9,375 nucleotides of DNA from Comamonadaceae bacterium (GTDB lineage: Bacteria > Pseudomonadota > Gammaproteobacteria > Burkholderiales > Burkholderiaceae), in assembly GCA_947505995.1 (NCBI GenBank), contig CANNNB010000081.1:1-9375 (forward strand). Direction: 5' to 3'. The notes under the pieces are model-generated. The model was not told the DNA's origin. It saw only the letters and a program-made list of their open reading frames with translations, and did not search any database. Both the position numbers and the translations under genes were made by a program. Each line of letters starts with the position of its first letter. Within the stretch, counting starts at the first letter, position 1. Positions 1 through 6,913 of the stretch are shown in pieces.

Positions 1-1
1 C

Positions 2-85
2 AACGCTCCTGTGTCAGAGGTTCAATCCGCTGAAACTCGCATCAAAGAACTTAGATCTTCAGATGCTTGGGACACACTGGCTTGA
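2..85 (+). CDS. 3' end of an upstream gene (possibly fliK), partial
   Basis: Reading from base 2 gives 27 codons ending in TGA at 83-85; the C-terminus reads ...RIKELRSSDAWDTLA. The gene starts outside the window. The codon content looks more protein-like than the other open frame (base 3 to 92), which would be rich in Cys, Trp and Leu. In polar-type flagellar loci the gene just before fliL is usually fliK (hook-length control), so that is the positional guess, but the visible tail carries no diagnostic FliK motif. The 57 bp gap to fliL shows no convincing promoter or terminator. Confidence 0.4.
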   Translation, partial: NAPVSEVQSAETRIKELRSSDAWDTLA

Positions 86-142
86 AATTTAACTAAAACG
101 CCCGGTTAATCCGGTGTCAATTTGTTTTTATAGAGGTGCCCT

Positions 143-721
143 ATGGCAACAGCAGCCCCAGAAGCAACAGAAGTCGTTGAAGAAGAGCCGAAAAAGAAGA
201 AGCCAATCGTCCTGATCATTGGGGGCGTGGTGGGTTTGATCGTCCTTATTGTGGGCATTGTGATCGGCACGCTCTTTTTCACAGGTTACTTCAACCCGAA
301 ACCCGTGGTCGATCCTGAGATTGCTGAGGCCGACGCCCATGGTGGCAAAAAAGTGGATACGAAGCCTGGTAAGAAAGCCAAAGATTCGCCCGAGCTCACA
401 CGCTTTGAATACACCTACATGCAAATTGAACGCGAGTTCTTGGTCAATGTCAGTGGCTCCAAAAAAGTGATGTCGGTTCAAATTGCTGTCATGACCCATT
501 ACGATGATCGTGTCTTTGAGAATGTGAAAAAGCATGACTTTGCCATTCGATCGGCCGTCATGGACGTGATGCGCCTCACCACCGATGCCGACTTGGTTAA
601 ACCTGAGTTCCGCAAAGAAATCGCTGTGAAAATTCGCGATAGTATCAACACATTGCTTGAAAAGTACGAGGACTTTGGTGGCATCGAAGAAATTCACTTC
701 ACGAGTTTCATCGTTCAGTAA
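143..721 (+). CDS. fliL: Flagellar basal body-associated protein FliL
   Basis: A 192-residue protein of usual FliL size. It has a short charged cytoplasmic N-terminus (EEEPKKKK at about 13-20), one strong membrane helix at about 21-48, and a periplasmic domain at about 85-192 that ends in FTSFIVQ, close to the conserved FliL C-terminus. FliL sits around the stator units (MotAB type) at the inner membrane and supports torque generation and stator engagement. The ATG at 143 is preceded by AGAGG at 132-136, a good ribosome-binding site. It is first in the visible fliLMNOPQR-flhB run; the linker at 51-82 is rich in Lys, Asp and Gly. The assignment rests on topology, the C-terminal signature and gene order. 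Confidence 0.92.
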   Translation: MATAAPEATEVVEEEPKKKKPIVLIIGGVVGLIVLIVGIVIGTLFFTGYFNPKPVVDPEIAEADAHGGKKVDTKPGKKAKDSPELTRFEYTYMQIEREFLVNVSGSKKVMSVQIAVMTHYDDRVFENVKKHDFAIRSAVMDVMRLTTDADLVKPEFRKEIAVKIRDSINTLLEKYEDFGGIEEIHFTSFIVQ

Positions 722-775
722 ACAAGCTCCTCCTCCGAAGCATTCGCGTTATTTCATTTTGATTGTTTGAGTTTC

Positions 776-1765
776 ATGGCCACTTCTTTATTAACACCCG
801 ACGAACTTTCTGCTTTGGCAGAAGGCGTGATGGATGGTTCGATTCCAGTCGATACTGGTTTCAACACCACCGCACGGGTGAAGAAACACGACCTGGCCAG
901 CGAGGACAGCAGCTTAGGGGTGAACATCACCTCGATCGACATGATCAACGAGCGCTTCATTCGCACCTTCCGTTTGGGCTTGGTCGAAATGCTGCGCACC
1001 AGCCCCAAGGTCAATCCCAATCAGGTTGAAATTGTTCGCTTTGGTGACTACCTCAAAGGCTTGAAAGCCCCTCTGTCTGTCAACGTGGTTCGCATGAACC
1101 CATTGCGCGGCAATGCCATTGTGGTCATTGACCCCACCGTGGTTTTCAGTTCTTTGGACAGTTTTTTTGGTGGCTTTGGCAAAGGTGTCGGCAACTTACC
1201 ACCTGGTCGCTTGTTCACACCCACCGAATCCCGCATCATTAACATGATTTTGGAAGTGTTTTTCAAGTCACTCAAAGAAGCTTGGGGTGCGGTATTGCCC
1301 GTTGATTTCGAATTGGTCAGCTCTGAAATTAACCCTCAATTTGCTCAAATTGCCGACGAAAACGACTTGGTCATCTTGACGCGCTTCGAAGCTGAAGGCA
1401 ATATGAACTCTCAGGGTTTCATTGATCTTGTCTACCCCTATGCTTCACTCAAGCCTATTCGCGAACTGCTGCGCAGCCGCGTTCAGTCGGGCGATGGCAA
1501 TGATGAATCTGACAAGCAATGGCGCGTCGAGCTTGAAGAAGCCGTTGACAGCGCCAGCTTGGAAGCAAGGGTCTTATTGGGCAGCGTTGAGTCCTCTATT
1601 GGTGAAATTGAAACCATGAAAGAAGGCGATGTGCTGTTCTTTAAGAAGCCAGAATTGGCCAGATTGCTGGTAAACGGTTTGCCCGCCTTTGATGTTCAAG
1701 TGGGTACCATTGGCGCACAAACTGCTGTGCAAATTGAACGGGCTTGTATACCCGGTATGCAATAA
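776..1765 (+). CDS. fliM: Flagellar motor switch protein FliM
   Basis: From ATG 776 the protein has 329 residues, normal for FliM. FliM is the middle part of the C-ring: it binds phospho-CheY and FliG and so sets the rotation direction. Visible hallmarks are MINERFIRTFRLGL (56-69), MNPLRGNAIVVIDP (107-120), the GGxG-type loop FGGFGKG (131-137), TESRIINMILE (150-160), LKPIRELL (225-232) and a C-terminal SpoA/FliN-like domain at about 250-325 with GDVLFFKKPE. The N-terminal CheY-binding segment, LSQxEIDALL in enterics, is LTPDELSALA here (6-15), so it is recognisable but diverged. The start is uncertain: an in-frame TTG lies at 767 (+3 residues), and neither start has a good Shine-Dalgarno sequence. 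I prefer ATG 776 because the motif then begins at residue 6, as in other FliM proteins. Confidence 0.95.
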   Translation: MATSLLTPDELSALAEGVMDGSIPVDTGFNTTARVKKHDLASEDSSLGVNITSIDMINERFIRTFRLGLVEMLRTSPKVNPNQVEIVRFGDYLKGLKAPLSVNVVRMNPLRGNAIVVIDPTVVFSSLDSFFGGFGKGVGNLPPGRLFTPTESRIINMILEVFFKSLKEAWGAVLPVDFELVSSEINPQFAQIADENDLVILTRFEAEGNMNSQGFIDLVYPYASLKPIRELLRSRVQSGDGNDESDKQWRVELEEAVDSASLEARVLLGSVESSIGEIETMKEGDVLFFKKPELARLLVNGLPAFDVQVGTIGAQTAVQIERACIPGMQ

Positions 1766-1771
1766 ATTTTC

Positions 1772-1777
1772 AGGAAA
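1772..1777 (+). promoter_or_regulatory. Ribosome binding site of fliN
   Basis: AGGAAA, with 5 bases between it and the ATG at 1783. It decides the start: the longer TTG-initiated frame from 1744 would overlap fliM and has no comparable site. Confidence 0.7.
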
Positions 1778-1782
1778 ACGAC

Positions 1783-2091
1783 ATGACCGATACCACCACC
1801 GACGCCGCCATCGAAAACGAAGCGGCAAATCGCCAAATCAATCCTGAGGTGTTGCAAAACATCAGCGTGACGCTTTCCATTGAAGTGGGGCGCGCCATGA
1901 TCAAAATTCGCGACCTCATGCGCCTCACACAGGGCAGCGTGGTCGAACTCGACCGCATCGCTGGCGAACCGCTCGACTTGTTGGTCAACAACACGGTTGT
2001 GGCTCAAGGCGAAATTGTTTTGGTCAACGATCGCTACGGCGTTCGCCTCACACGCGTAGCACCTGCGTCTGAGCGCATGAAGAACTTATAA
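1783..2091 (+). CDS. fliN: Flagellar motor switch protein FliN
   Basis: A 102-residue protein consisting of a short polar N-terminus (1-22) and one SpoA domain (about 25-95), with NISVTLSIEVGRAMIKIRDLMRL, GEPLDLLVNNTVVAQGEIVLV and DRYGVRLTRV in order. FliN forms the bottom of the C-ring with FliM and helps dock the export ATPase complex FliH/FliI. The frame is open from a TTG at 1744 inside fliM, but the ATG at 1783 is chosen because AGGAAA lies at 1772-1777 with good spacing and the family normally starts just before such a polar tail. It is shorter than the E. coli protein (137 residues), but many FliN proteins have this length. The gap from the fliM stop is 17 bp. Confidence 0.95.
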   Translation: MTDTTTDAAIENEAANRQINPEVLQNISVTLSIEVGRAMIKIRDLMRLTQGSVVELDRIAGEPLDLLVNNTVVAQGEIVLVNDRYGVRLTRVAPASERMKNL

Positions 2092-2126
2092 ACTTATCGA
2101 ATTAGACGACAAGAAAAGAGCAACGC

Positions 2127-2483
2127 ATGGCAACCGGCTTTGAAAGCGTCGACCTGTTTCGGATGATCGGCAGCTTTGCCTTGGTGCTGGCCATCATGGC
2201 GGCTCTTTTGTGGGCTTTGCGCAAGTTGCAATCTCGTCTGAACAGCCAGAATCCTGGCCGTCGAATGCAAGTGATCGAATCTTTAAGCGTTGGACCCCGA
2301 CAAAAGTTTGCTTTGCTTCGAGTTGGAGAACACGAAGTATTGGTGGGCATCACCCCCACCCAAATGACTTCTTTGGCGCAATGGCCAGCAAGCACCTCAA
2401 GCCAGTTTTCTAGCACGCCAAGCGATTCTGCATCTATCATTCACGCAACCCTTTCCGAAACCAAGGCACCCCATGTTGCGTAA
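2127..2483 (+). CDS. fliO: Flagellar export protein FliO
   Basis: A 118-residue protein with one membrane helix at about 13-33, followed by a basic stop (LRKLQSRLN) and a cytoplasmic FliO domain: MQVIESLSVGPRQKFALLRVG then HEVLVGITPTQMTSL at about 47-83. FliO acts as a scaffold that stabilises FliP and helps assemble the FliP5-FliR export gate core; it is not part of the final channel. The tail (84-118) is Ser/Thr/Pro-rich and probably disordered. AAGAG at 2116-2120 precedes the ATG. The last 11 bases overlap the start of fliP, so the two are probably translationally coupled. FliO is the least conserved gene of the cluster, but position and motif agree. Confidence 0.9.
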   Translation: MATGFESVDLFRMIGSFALVLAIMAALLWALRKLQSRLNSQNPGRRMQVIESLSVGPRQKFALLRVGEHEVLVGITPTQMTSLAQWPASTSSQFSSTPSDSASIIHATLSETKAPHVA

Positions 2484-3240
2484 GTTATTGAATCAACCTT
2501 TTATTCTGGCCAGTGCACTCATTGCAGTGGCCTTGTTGGCATTTCCTTTGGCTGCTTCAGCACAAGGCATCCCCATGCTGAACGTCACGGGCGGCCCCAA
2601 AGGCCAACAACAGTACAGCTTGTCGCTGCAACTGTTGGCCTTAATGACATCGCTCACCCTGCTGCCATCGTTCTTGCTCATGATGACGGCGTTTGTGCGC
2701 ATCATCATTGTCTTGTCTATCTTGCGCCAAGCATTGGGCACGGGTCAAACGCCGCCCAACACCGTGCTTGTCGGACTGGCTTTGTTCCTTACCCTGTTCA
2801 TCATGTCGCCTATCTTGAACGACATTTACACCAATGCTGTGGTGCCCTATATGCAAAAAGGCATGGCCTTTGACAAAGCCTTGGCCGCTGCAGAAGAGCC
2901 ACTTCGCAACTTCATGATGAAGCAAACCCGTGAAGACGACATTGGACTCTTTATGCAAATGGCCAACAAAGGTGAACCTGCCAATGCAGCGGCGGTGCCT
3001 TTCTCGACCTTGGTTCCAGCCTTCATTACGTCTGAATTGAAAAGTGCCTTCACCATTGGCTTCTTAATTTACATTCCCTTTGTGGTCATTGACCTCATTG
3101 TGGCCAGCGTGCTCATGTCCATGGGCATGATGATGTTGTCTCCCATGATGATCTCTATGCCTTTCAAACTCATGTTGTTCGTCTTGGTTGACGGTTGGAG
3201 CTTGATCTTGGGATCGCTTGCCGCCAGTTTCGCCACCTAA
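2473..3240 (+). CDS. fliP: Flagellar type III export gate protein FliP
   Basis: A 255-residue protein that starts with a cleavable signal peptide (1-30, ending AASA before Gln31), a known peculiarity of FliP. It then shows the family signatures TAFVRIIIVLSILRQALG (72-89), GQTPPNTVLVGLALFLTLF (91-109), the short periplasmic stretch with AEEPLRNFM (140-148), FITSELKSAFTIGFLIYIPF (184-203) and the Met-rich plug region SMGMMMLSPMMISMP (216-230), followed by FKLMLFVLVDGW. Five FliP subunits with one FliR form the export gate pore. The ATG lies inside the end of fliO, with AAGG at 2463-2466 as the ribosome-binding site. Length and motifs are complete. Confidence 0.97.
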   Translation: MLRKLLNQPFILASALIAVALLAFPLAASAQGIPMLNVTGGPKGQQQYSLSLQLLALMTSLTLLPSFLLMMTAFVRIIIVLSILRQALGTGQTPPNTVLVGLALFLTLFIMSPILNDIYTNAVVPYMQKGMAFDKALAAAEEPLRNFMMKQTREDDIGLFMQMANKGEPANAAAVPFSTLVPAFITSELKSAFTIGFLIYIPFVVIDLIVASVLMSMGMMMLSPMMISMPFKLMLFVLVDGWSLILGSLAASFAT

Positions 3241-3244
3241 TTCT

Positions 3245-3248
3245 GGAG
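3245..3248 (+). promoter_or_regulatory. Ribosome binding site of fliQ
   Basis: GGAG, with 6 bases between it and the ATG at 3255. It favours this start over the TTG at 3195 inside fliP. Confidence 0.65.
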
Positions 3249-3254
3249 CCGCAC

Positions 3255-3524
3255 ATGGACACCTCTACTGTTGTTGATCTGGGCCGCCAAGCGCTTTGGA
3301 TGACCGTTCTAATTTCTGCACCCTTGCTGGGTGTTGCCTTGTTTGTTGGTTTGGCCATCGGCATCTTGCAGGCAGCAACTTCCATCAATGAAGCAACACT
3401 TAGCTTCATTCCCAAGCTGGCCGCATTGGCCATTACCTTGGCTGTGGTCGGTGGTTGGCAGTTAACCACCTTGGTTGATTACACGCGCAGCATTTTCCAG
3501 CGCATCCCCGGATTGTTCACCTAA
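3255..3524 (+). CDS. fliQ: Flagellar type III export gate protein FliQ
   Basis: An 89-residue protein with two membrane helices (about 15-38 and 52-75), the standard FliQ layout. Recognisable segments are VVDLGRQALWMTVLISAPLL, GLAIGILQAATSINEATL and FIPKLAALAI. Four FliQ subunits wrap the FliP-FliR core of the export gate. The frame can be read back to a TTG at 3195 inside fliP, but the ATG at 3255, preceded by GGAG at 3245-3248, gives the normal N-terminus and length. It is 14 bp after fliP and 1 bp before fliR. Confidence 0.96.
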   Translation: MDTSTVVDLGRQALWMTVLISAPLLGVALFVGLAIGILQAATSINEATLSFIPKLAALAITLAVVGGWQLTTLVDYTRSIFQRIPGLFT

Positions 3525-3525
3525 C

Positions 3526-4296
3526 ATGGACATCGCAGTCACCGAACTGTTGGATCGCTTTTATGGCCTGCTCTGGCCCATGCTGCGAATTTCAGCCTTG
3601 TTGGTGGCAGCCCCCATCTTTTCCTTGCGCGCTGTCAATTTGCGTGTGCGCATTGTGCTGGCCATGGCCCTGACTTGGTTGGTCTACCCTTTGCATGAGT
3701 GGCCGGTCATAGACCCACTCTCTCCCAGCGGTCTCTTGGAAATTTGCAATCAACTCATGATTGGCATGCTCATGGGCCTCATGCTGCAAGTTGTCACTGC
3801 TGCCATTGTGGTGGCGGGCCAATCAATCGCCAACGCCATCGGTTTGTCGATGGCCACCATGATTGACCCCAACATGGGCAACGTGCCCGTCATTTCACAA
3901 TTTTTGTTGGTCATGTCAACCCTGATTTTTGTCGGACTGGGCGGTCACGCCTTGCTGCTAAGCTTGGTGGTCGAGAGCTTTAACTCCCTGCCCATTGGTA
4001 GCAACCTCATGAGCACTGAAGCCATGAAGCATGTCATTGCTTGGAGCTCTATGCTGTTTTTAGGCGCACTGCTCACTGCATTGCCCGTCATGGTAGCTTT
4101 GCTGTTCATCAACATTGGCTTGGGTGTGGCCACCCGCGCTGCGCCCAGTTTGAATATTTTTTCTGTCGGCTTCCCAGCCATGGTGTTCGCCGGTTATGGC
4201 GTGCTCATCCTGGCTTTGCCCGGCATTGGTGCTCGCATTCAGTGGCTTTGGATGCAAGGCTTTTTTCAAGTCCGCGCCTTGGTCGGTATCTCTTAA
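3526..4296 (+). CDS. fliR: Flagellar type III export gate protein FliR
   Basis: A 256-residue, very hydrophobic protein of normal FliR length with several membrane helices. Family signatures seen: LLVAAPIFSLRAVNLRVRI near 25-45, GQSIANAIGLSMATMIDPN near 98-116, and GLGVATRAAPSLNIFSVGFP near 200-220. FliR provides the sixth subunit of the FliP-FliR gate helix and contacts FlhB. The ATG follows the fliQ stop by one base and has no clear Shine-Dalgarno sequence, so translation probably depends on coupling to fliQ. The longer frame from a TTG at 3475 would run into fliQ and is not supported. Confidence 0.96.
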   Translation: MDIAVTELLDRFYGLLWPMLRISALLVAAPIFSLRAVNLRVRIVLAMALTWLVYPLHEWPVIDPLSPSGLLEICNQLMIGMLMGLMLQVVTAAIVVAGQSIANAIGLSMATMIDPNMGNVPVISQFLLVMSTLIFVGLGGHALLLSLVVESFNSLPIGSNLMSTEAMKHVIAWSSMLFLGALLTALPVMVALLFINIGLGVATRAAPSLNIFSVGFPAMVFAGYGVLILALPGIGARIQWLWMQGFFQVRALVGIS

Positions 4297-4308
4297 AGGA
4301 TGTAGAGC

Positions 4309-5457
4309 ATGGCTGAAGATTCCGGCGCCGAACAAACCGAAGACCCGACGGCGCGAAAACTGCGCAATGCCCGTGAAGAAGGGCAAGTAGCCCGATCGGT
4401 TGAACTCCCAGCTGCTGCCGTGACCATTGGCGCCATCTTGGCCATGTTCATGATGGGTGGCTATTGGATGAAACAGATGGCCGAAATATTTGCGTCGGGC
4501 TTTAAATTCGATCGCAAGACATTGGACAACCCCGATCTCATGGTGACAAGTTTTGCGCACCAGTTGGGCGAGAGTTTCTTACTCATCGTGCCCATTCTCT
4601 TGGTGACTGCCATATTGGCTATTCTTTCGAGCGGTGCAACTGGCGGCTATTTGTTTTCTTTGAAAAGTCTTCTGCCCAAATTTAGCAAGCTCAGTATCTT
4701 CTCTGGCTTTGGCCGAATGTTTGGTGCTCGCGCAGCCGTTGAGCTTATCAAAGCTATTTTGAAATTCACGTTGGTGGCCACCGTACTCTGGGCTCTGGTC
4801 AGCCGCCAAATGGACCAGATGATGCAGTTGGGTCAAATGGCCATTGAACCTGCATTGGCCGCTGCGGGTTGGATGATTGGCGAATCAGCTTTGTGGCTGT
4901 CTTTAAGCTTGCTGGTCATTGCACTCATTGACGCACCCTACCAAAAATACACTTTCATCAAGCGCATGCGCATGACCAAGCAAGAGGTCAAAGATGAAAT
5001 GAAAGACATGGAAGGCCGCCCTGAGGTCAAGCAACAAATTCGCAGAAGACAACGCGAGATGGCCAACAACCGCATGATTGAAAAAGTCAAAGATGCAGAC
5101 GTGGTCATTACCAACCCTGAACACTTTGCAGTGGCCTTGTCCTATGACCCTACCGGAGACGGCGCACCTGTTCTTCTGGCCAAGGGCTCGGACTTCATGG
5201 CTGCTCGCATTCGCGAAGAAGCTCAAAAGCATGGCGTCGAAATGTTTGCTGCCCCGCCACTTGCGCGTGCCCTTTATTTCAAAACCGAAGTAGACCACCC
5301 AGTTCCCGAGTCCTTGTATTTGGCCGTTGCGCAAGTCATTGCCTATGTCTTTAGCCTAGCTGATGTGCGCCCTGGCGTGGCGCCCATGCCCAAGCCACAA
5401 CCCAAAGTCCCCGCCTCCATGCAATTTGATGCTAACGGCAAATTGATGACCTCTTAA
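4309..5457 (+). CDS. flhB: Flagellar export switch protein FlhB with NPEH in place of NPTH
   Basis: A 382-residue protein, the usual FlhB length. It opens with the conserved EDPTARKLRNAREEGQVARS (11-30), has four membrane segments (about 33-55, 88-107, 145-165, 188-210), then a cytoplasmic linker with KRMRMTKQEVKDEMKDMEG and RRRQREMANNRMI, and the C-terminal switch domain. FlhB changes export specificity from rod/hook to filament proteins after self-cleavage between Asn and Pro of NPTH. Here residues 269-272 read NPEH (bases 5113-5124), followed by FAVAL. Asn and Pro are intact, so cleavage may still occur, but Thr is replaced by Glu. A 40-residue Pro-rich tail follows the ALYF-x-TEVDHPVPE segment. 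AAAGGA at 4295-4300 is the ribosome-binding site, 12 bp after fliR. Confidence 0.97.
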   Translation: MAEDSGAEQTEDPTARKLRNAREEGQVARSVELPAAAVTIGAILAMFMMGGYWMKQMAEIFASGFKFDRKTLDNPDLMVTSFAHQLGESFLLIVPILLVTAILAILSSGATGGYLFSLKSLLPKFSKLSIFSGFGRMFGARAAVELIKAILKFTLVATVLWALVSRQMDQMMQLGQMAIEPALAAAGWMIGESALWLSLSLLVIALIDAPYQKYTFIKRMRMTKQEVKDEMKDMEGRPEVKQQIRRRQREMANNRMIEKVKDADVVITNPEHFAVALSYDPTGDGAPVLLAKGSDFMAARIREEAQKHGVEMFAAPPLARALYFKTEVDHPVPESLYLAVAQVIAYVFSLADVRPGVAPMPKPQPKVPASMQFDANGKLMTS

Positions 5458-5471
5458 AGTCAGGAAGCTCT

Positions 5472-6011
5472 ATGAGTGAAAATTCTAAATCCAACGAACC
5501 CCTGATCATCAAGAGTGATCGCCCGCACGAGGTCACCATGCCCGAAGGCACCAACATCGCAGTGGGCAAAAAGGGCGAAGAAGGCACGCCGGCAATACGC
5601 AAAGTGCTGGCCGATCCTGACGCGCATGTTGTTGAACACTTGGTGATGGATGGCGGCGTGAGTCAAACAGCCAATGAGTCGCACAGCGCTCATGCTCAAG
5701 ACCCCAATTTCAAGGGCTTTCAAAGTGCGGCCGAGAAGCCAGATCGCTTTGTTTCAAATGAAAAAACTGCAGCCATTCCGCCTGCCGCACGCAAAACGAT
5801 CGATGTCTCCCAACTTGACAGCATCTTAAAGCCTCAAGAGAAAGCTGTTGGTGTCGATGCTATTGAAAGCAAAGCTGCGGTCGAAGAAGCCGTTGTACAA
5901 ACTGCAAAGCCGGTCTATGAGGCAGAGCCAGAAATGGACTTTCCGGCTCGCGTTATCAATATCAAAATCGAGAACGACCAGTTGCGTGCACGCCTGGAAA
6001 AGCTTGAGTAA
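5472..6011 (+). CDS. Uncharacterised soluble protein in the flagellar operon
   Basis: A 179-residue protein that I do not recognise. AGGAAG at 5462-5467 gives a good ribosome-binding site, and the ATG is 14 bp after flhB. It has no signal peptide, membrane helix or cysteine. Most of the chain (1-155) is rich in Asp, Glu, Lys, Ala and Pro and looks largely disordered. Slightly more structured patches are IRKVLADPDAHVVEHLVMDGG (42-62) and TIDVSQLDSILKP (109-121). The C-terminus, RVINIKIENDQLRARLEKLE (160-179), forms an amphipathic helix with Ile164, Leu171 and Leu178 in heptad register plus Leu175, so a short coiled coil is likely. It lies 11 bp before another unknown gene with a long predicted coiled coil, so the two products may interact (inference). 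Composition resembles the neighbours; no sign of recent transfer. Confidence 0.85.
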   Translation: MSENSKSNEPLIIKSDRPHEVTMPEGTNIAVGKKGEEGTPAIRKVLADPDAHVVEHLVMDGGVSQTANESHSAHAQDPNFKGFQSAAEKPDRFVSNEKTAAIPPAARKTIDVSQLDSILKPQEKAVGVDAIESKAAVEEAVVQTAKPVYEAEPEMDFPARVINIKIENDQLRARLEKLE

Positions 6012-6022
6012 AGGAAATCGTT

Positions 6023-6898
6023 ATGAGTAATCAACCCACAACTGGCGCACACGATCATGGCCACCATGACGACCATGCCGACCCCGCTGCACTTGCTGCT
6101 GCAGACAACGATGAATTAGAGGGCATCAAATTGGTGGCGCTCGAGTCGGCCGAGCTTGCCACTCGCTCGGCCAACTTGGCCGTTGGCGCAGGCGAAAACA
6201 TGAAGAAAGCCACGCACAATCTTGAAGAACTCATGAAGGTCAACAAGAAACAGCACCAAATTTTGTTGGGCATCGCGGGCGGTTTGATGTTTGTCACAGC
6301 CATCGTGTTTGCCACATCCATCTTCAGTTTGAAATCACGCATCAATCAAATGGACACCATGCTGGCCTCCCTCAGCAAGCGCGTTGTCGAGTTGAACGAC
6401 TCTGTTGAAATGGTCGGCTCAGTCAACGAAGGGCTTCAAGCCATGGTGTCCAAGCAAGACGACATCAGCAAAATGCAAGGCTCTTTGGAGTCACGCCTCA
6501 ATGAGGCCATTAAAAATACAGAAAGCGTGCCCGAGAAAACGGCACAACAAGTGGCTGAAAAGGGGCTGGCGTTGGCAGCTCAAGTCAAGTCTTTAGAAGG
6601 GCGCTTCATACAGCAATCCAACGCTATGAATGCACTGGCCAACAAGGTGGGCGGGCTTCAAGGTGCCGTGGGTGAAACCGGTAATTTCAAGAAAGAAATG
6701 GAAACTTTGGCGCGCTTGCAAAGAGAACGACAGGCTGCTGAAAATACAGTCACCATCAAAGCAGCCGCCAGCAACAATGCCGCCAATCAAGCCGCACTGG
6801 CCGCTGCCAAACAACGCGAACGCATGGTTCAATATCCGCGTGCTCAGCAGGAAACAAGCCCTGTGGGTAGCGCTGGCGTTATAAGCTCAAAACCCTGA
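6023..6898 (+). CDS. Uncharacterised single-pass membrane protein, His-rich N-terminus and coiled coil
   Basis: A 291-residue protein that I do not recognise as any standard flagellar protein. In order: a His/Asp-rich stretch at 10-18 (HDHGHHDDH, possible metal-binding), an Ala/Glu-rich helical region at 31-75 with KVNKKQH just before one membrane helix (about 79-102), then about 190 residues dominated by predicted coiled coil (105-165, 175-240) and an Ala/Asn/Gln-rich low-complexity tail. The positive charge before the helix suggests the N-terminus is cytoplasmic and the coiled coil periplasmic, but Lys and Arg also follow the helix. AAGGAA at 6011-6016 precedes the ATG. The gene is last in the flhB-linked run and converges on the sigma-54 activator with a 15 bp gap. 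A role as a motor scaffold or polar anchor is conceivable but not shown. Confidence 0.85.
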   Translation: MSNQPTTGAHDHGHHDDHADPAALAAADNDELEGIKLVALESAELATRSANLAVGAGENMKKATHNLEELMKVNKKQHQILLGIAGGLMFVTAIVFATSIFSLKSRINQMDTMLASLSKRVVELNDSVEMVGSVNEGLQAMVSKQDDISKMQGSLESRLNEAIKNTESVPEKTAQQVAEKGLALAAQVKSLEGRFIQQSNAMNALANKVGGLQGAVGETGNFKKEMETLARLQRERQAAENTVTIKAAASNNAANQAALAAAKQRERMVQYPRAQQETSPVGSAGVISSKP

Positions 6899-6913
6899 AC
6901 TTGAAGCTTTGAG

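Noticed and set aside
102..114. CCGG-TTAAT-CCGG dyad before fliL, followed by a T-rich stretch
   Set aside because: Only 4 bp arms, each itself palindromic, and the T-run is interrupted and 7 bases away; too weak to call a terminator inside an operon.
128..697. 189-codon open frame on the minus strand opposite fliL
   Set aside because: It is fully antisense to a well-supported FliL, has no ribosome-binding site, and its His/Phe-rich translation is typical of a codon-bias shadow.
4060..4560. 166-codon minus-strand frame across fliR/flhB
   Set aside because: It is antisense to two clear flagellar genes and its composition (His, Gln and Arg excess) is shadow-like.
6886..6913. CTCAAA/TTTGAG pair spanning the convergent junction as a terminator
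   Set aside because: Six A/T-rich pairs with a 16-base loop and no following T-run; not a credible terminator.
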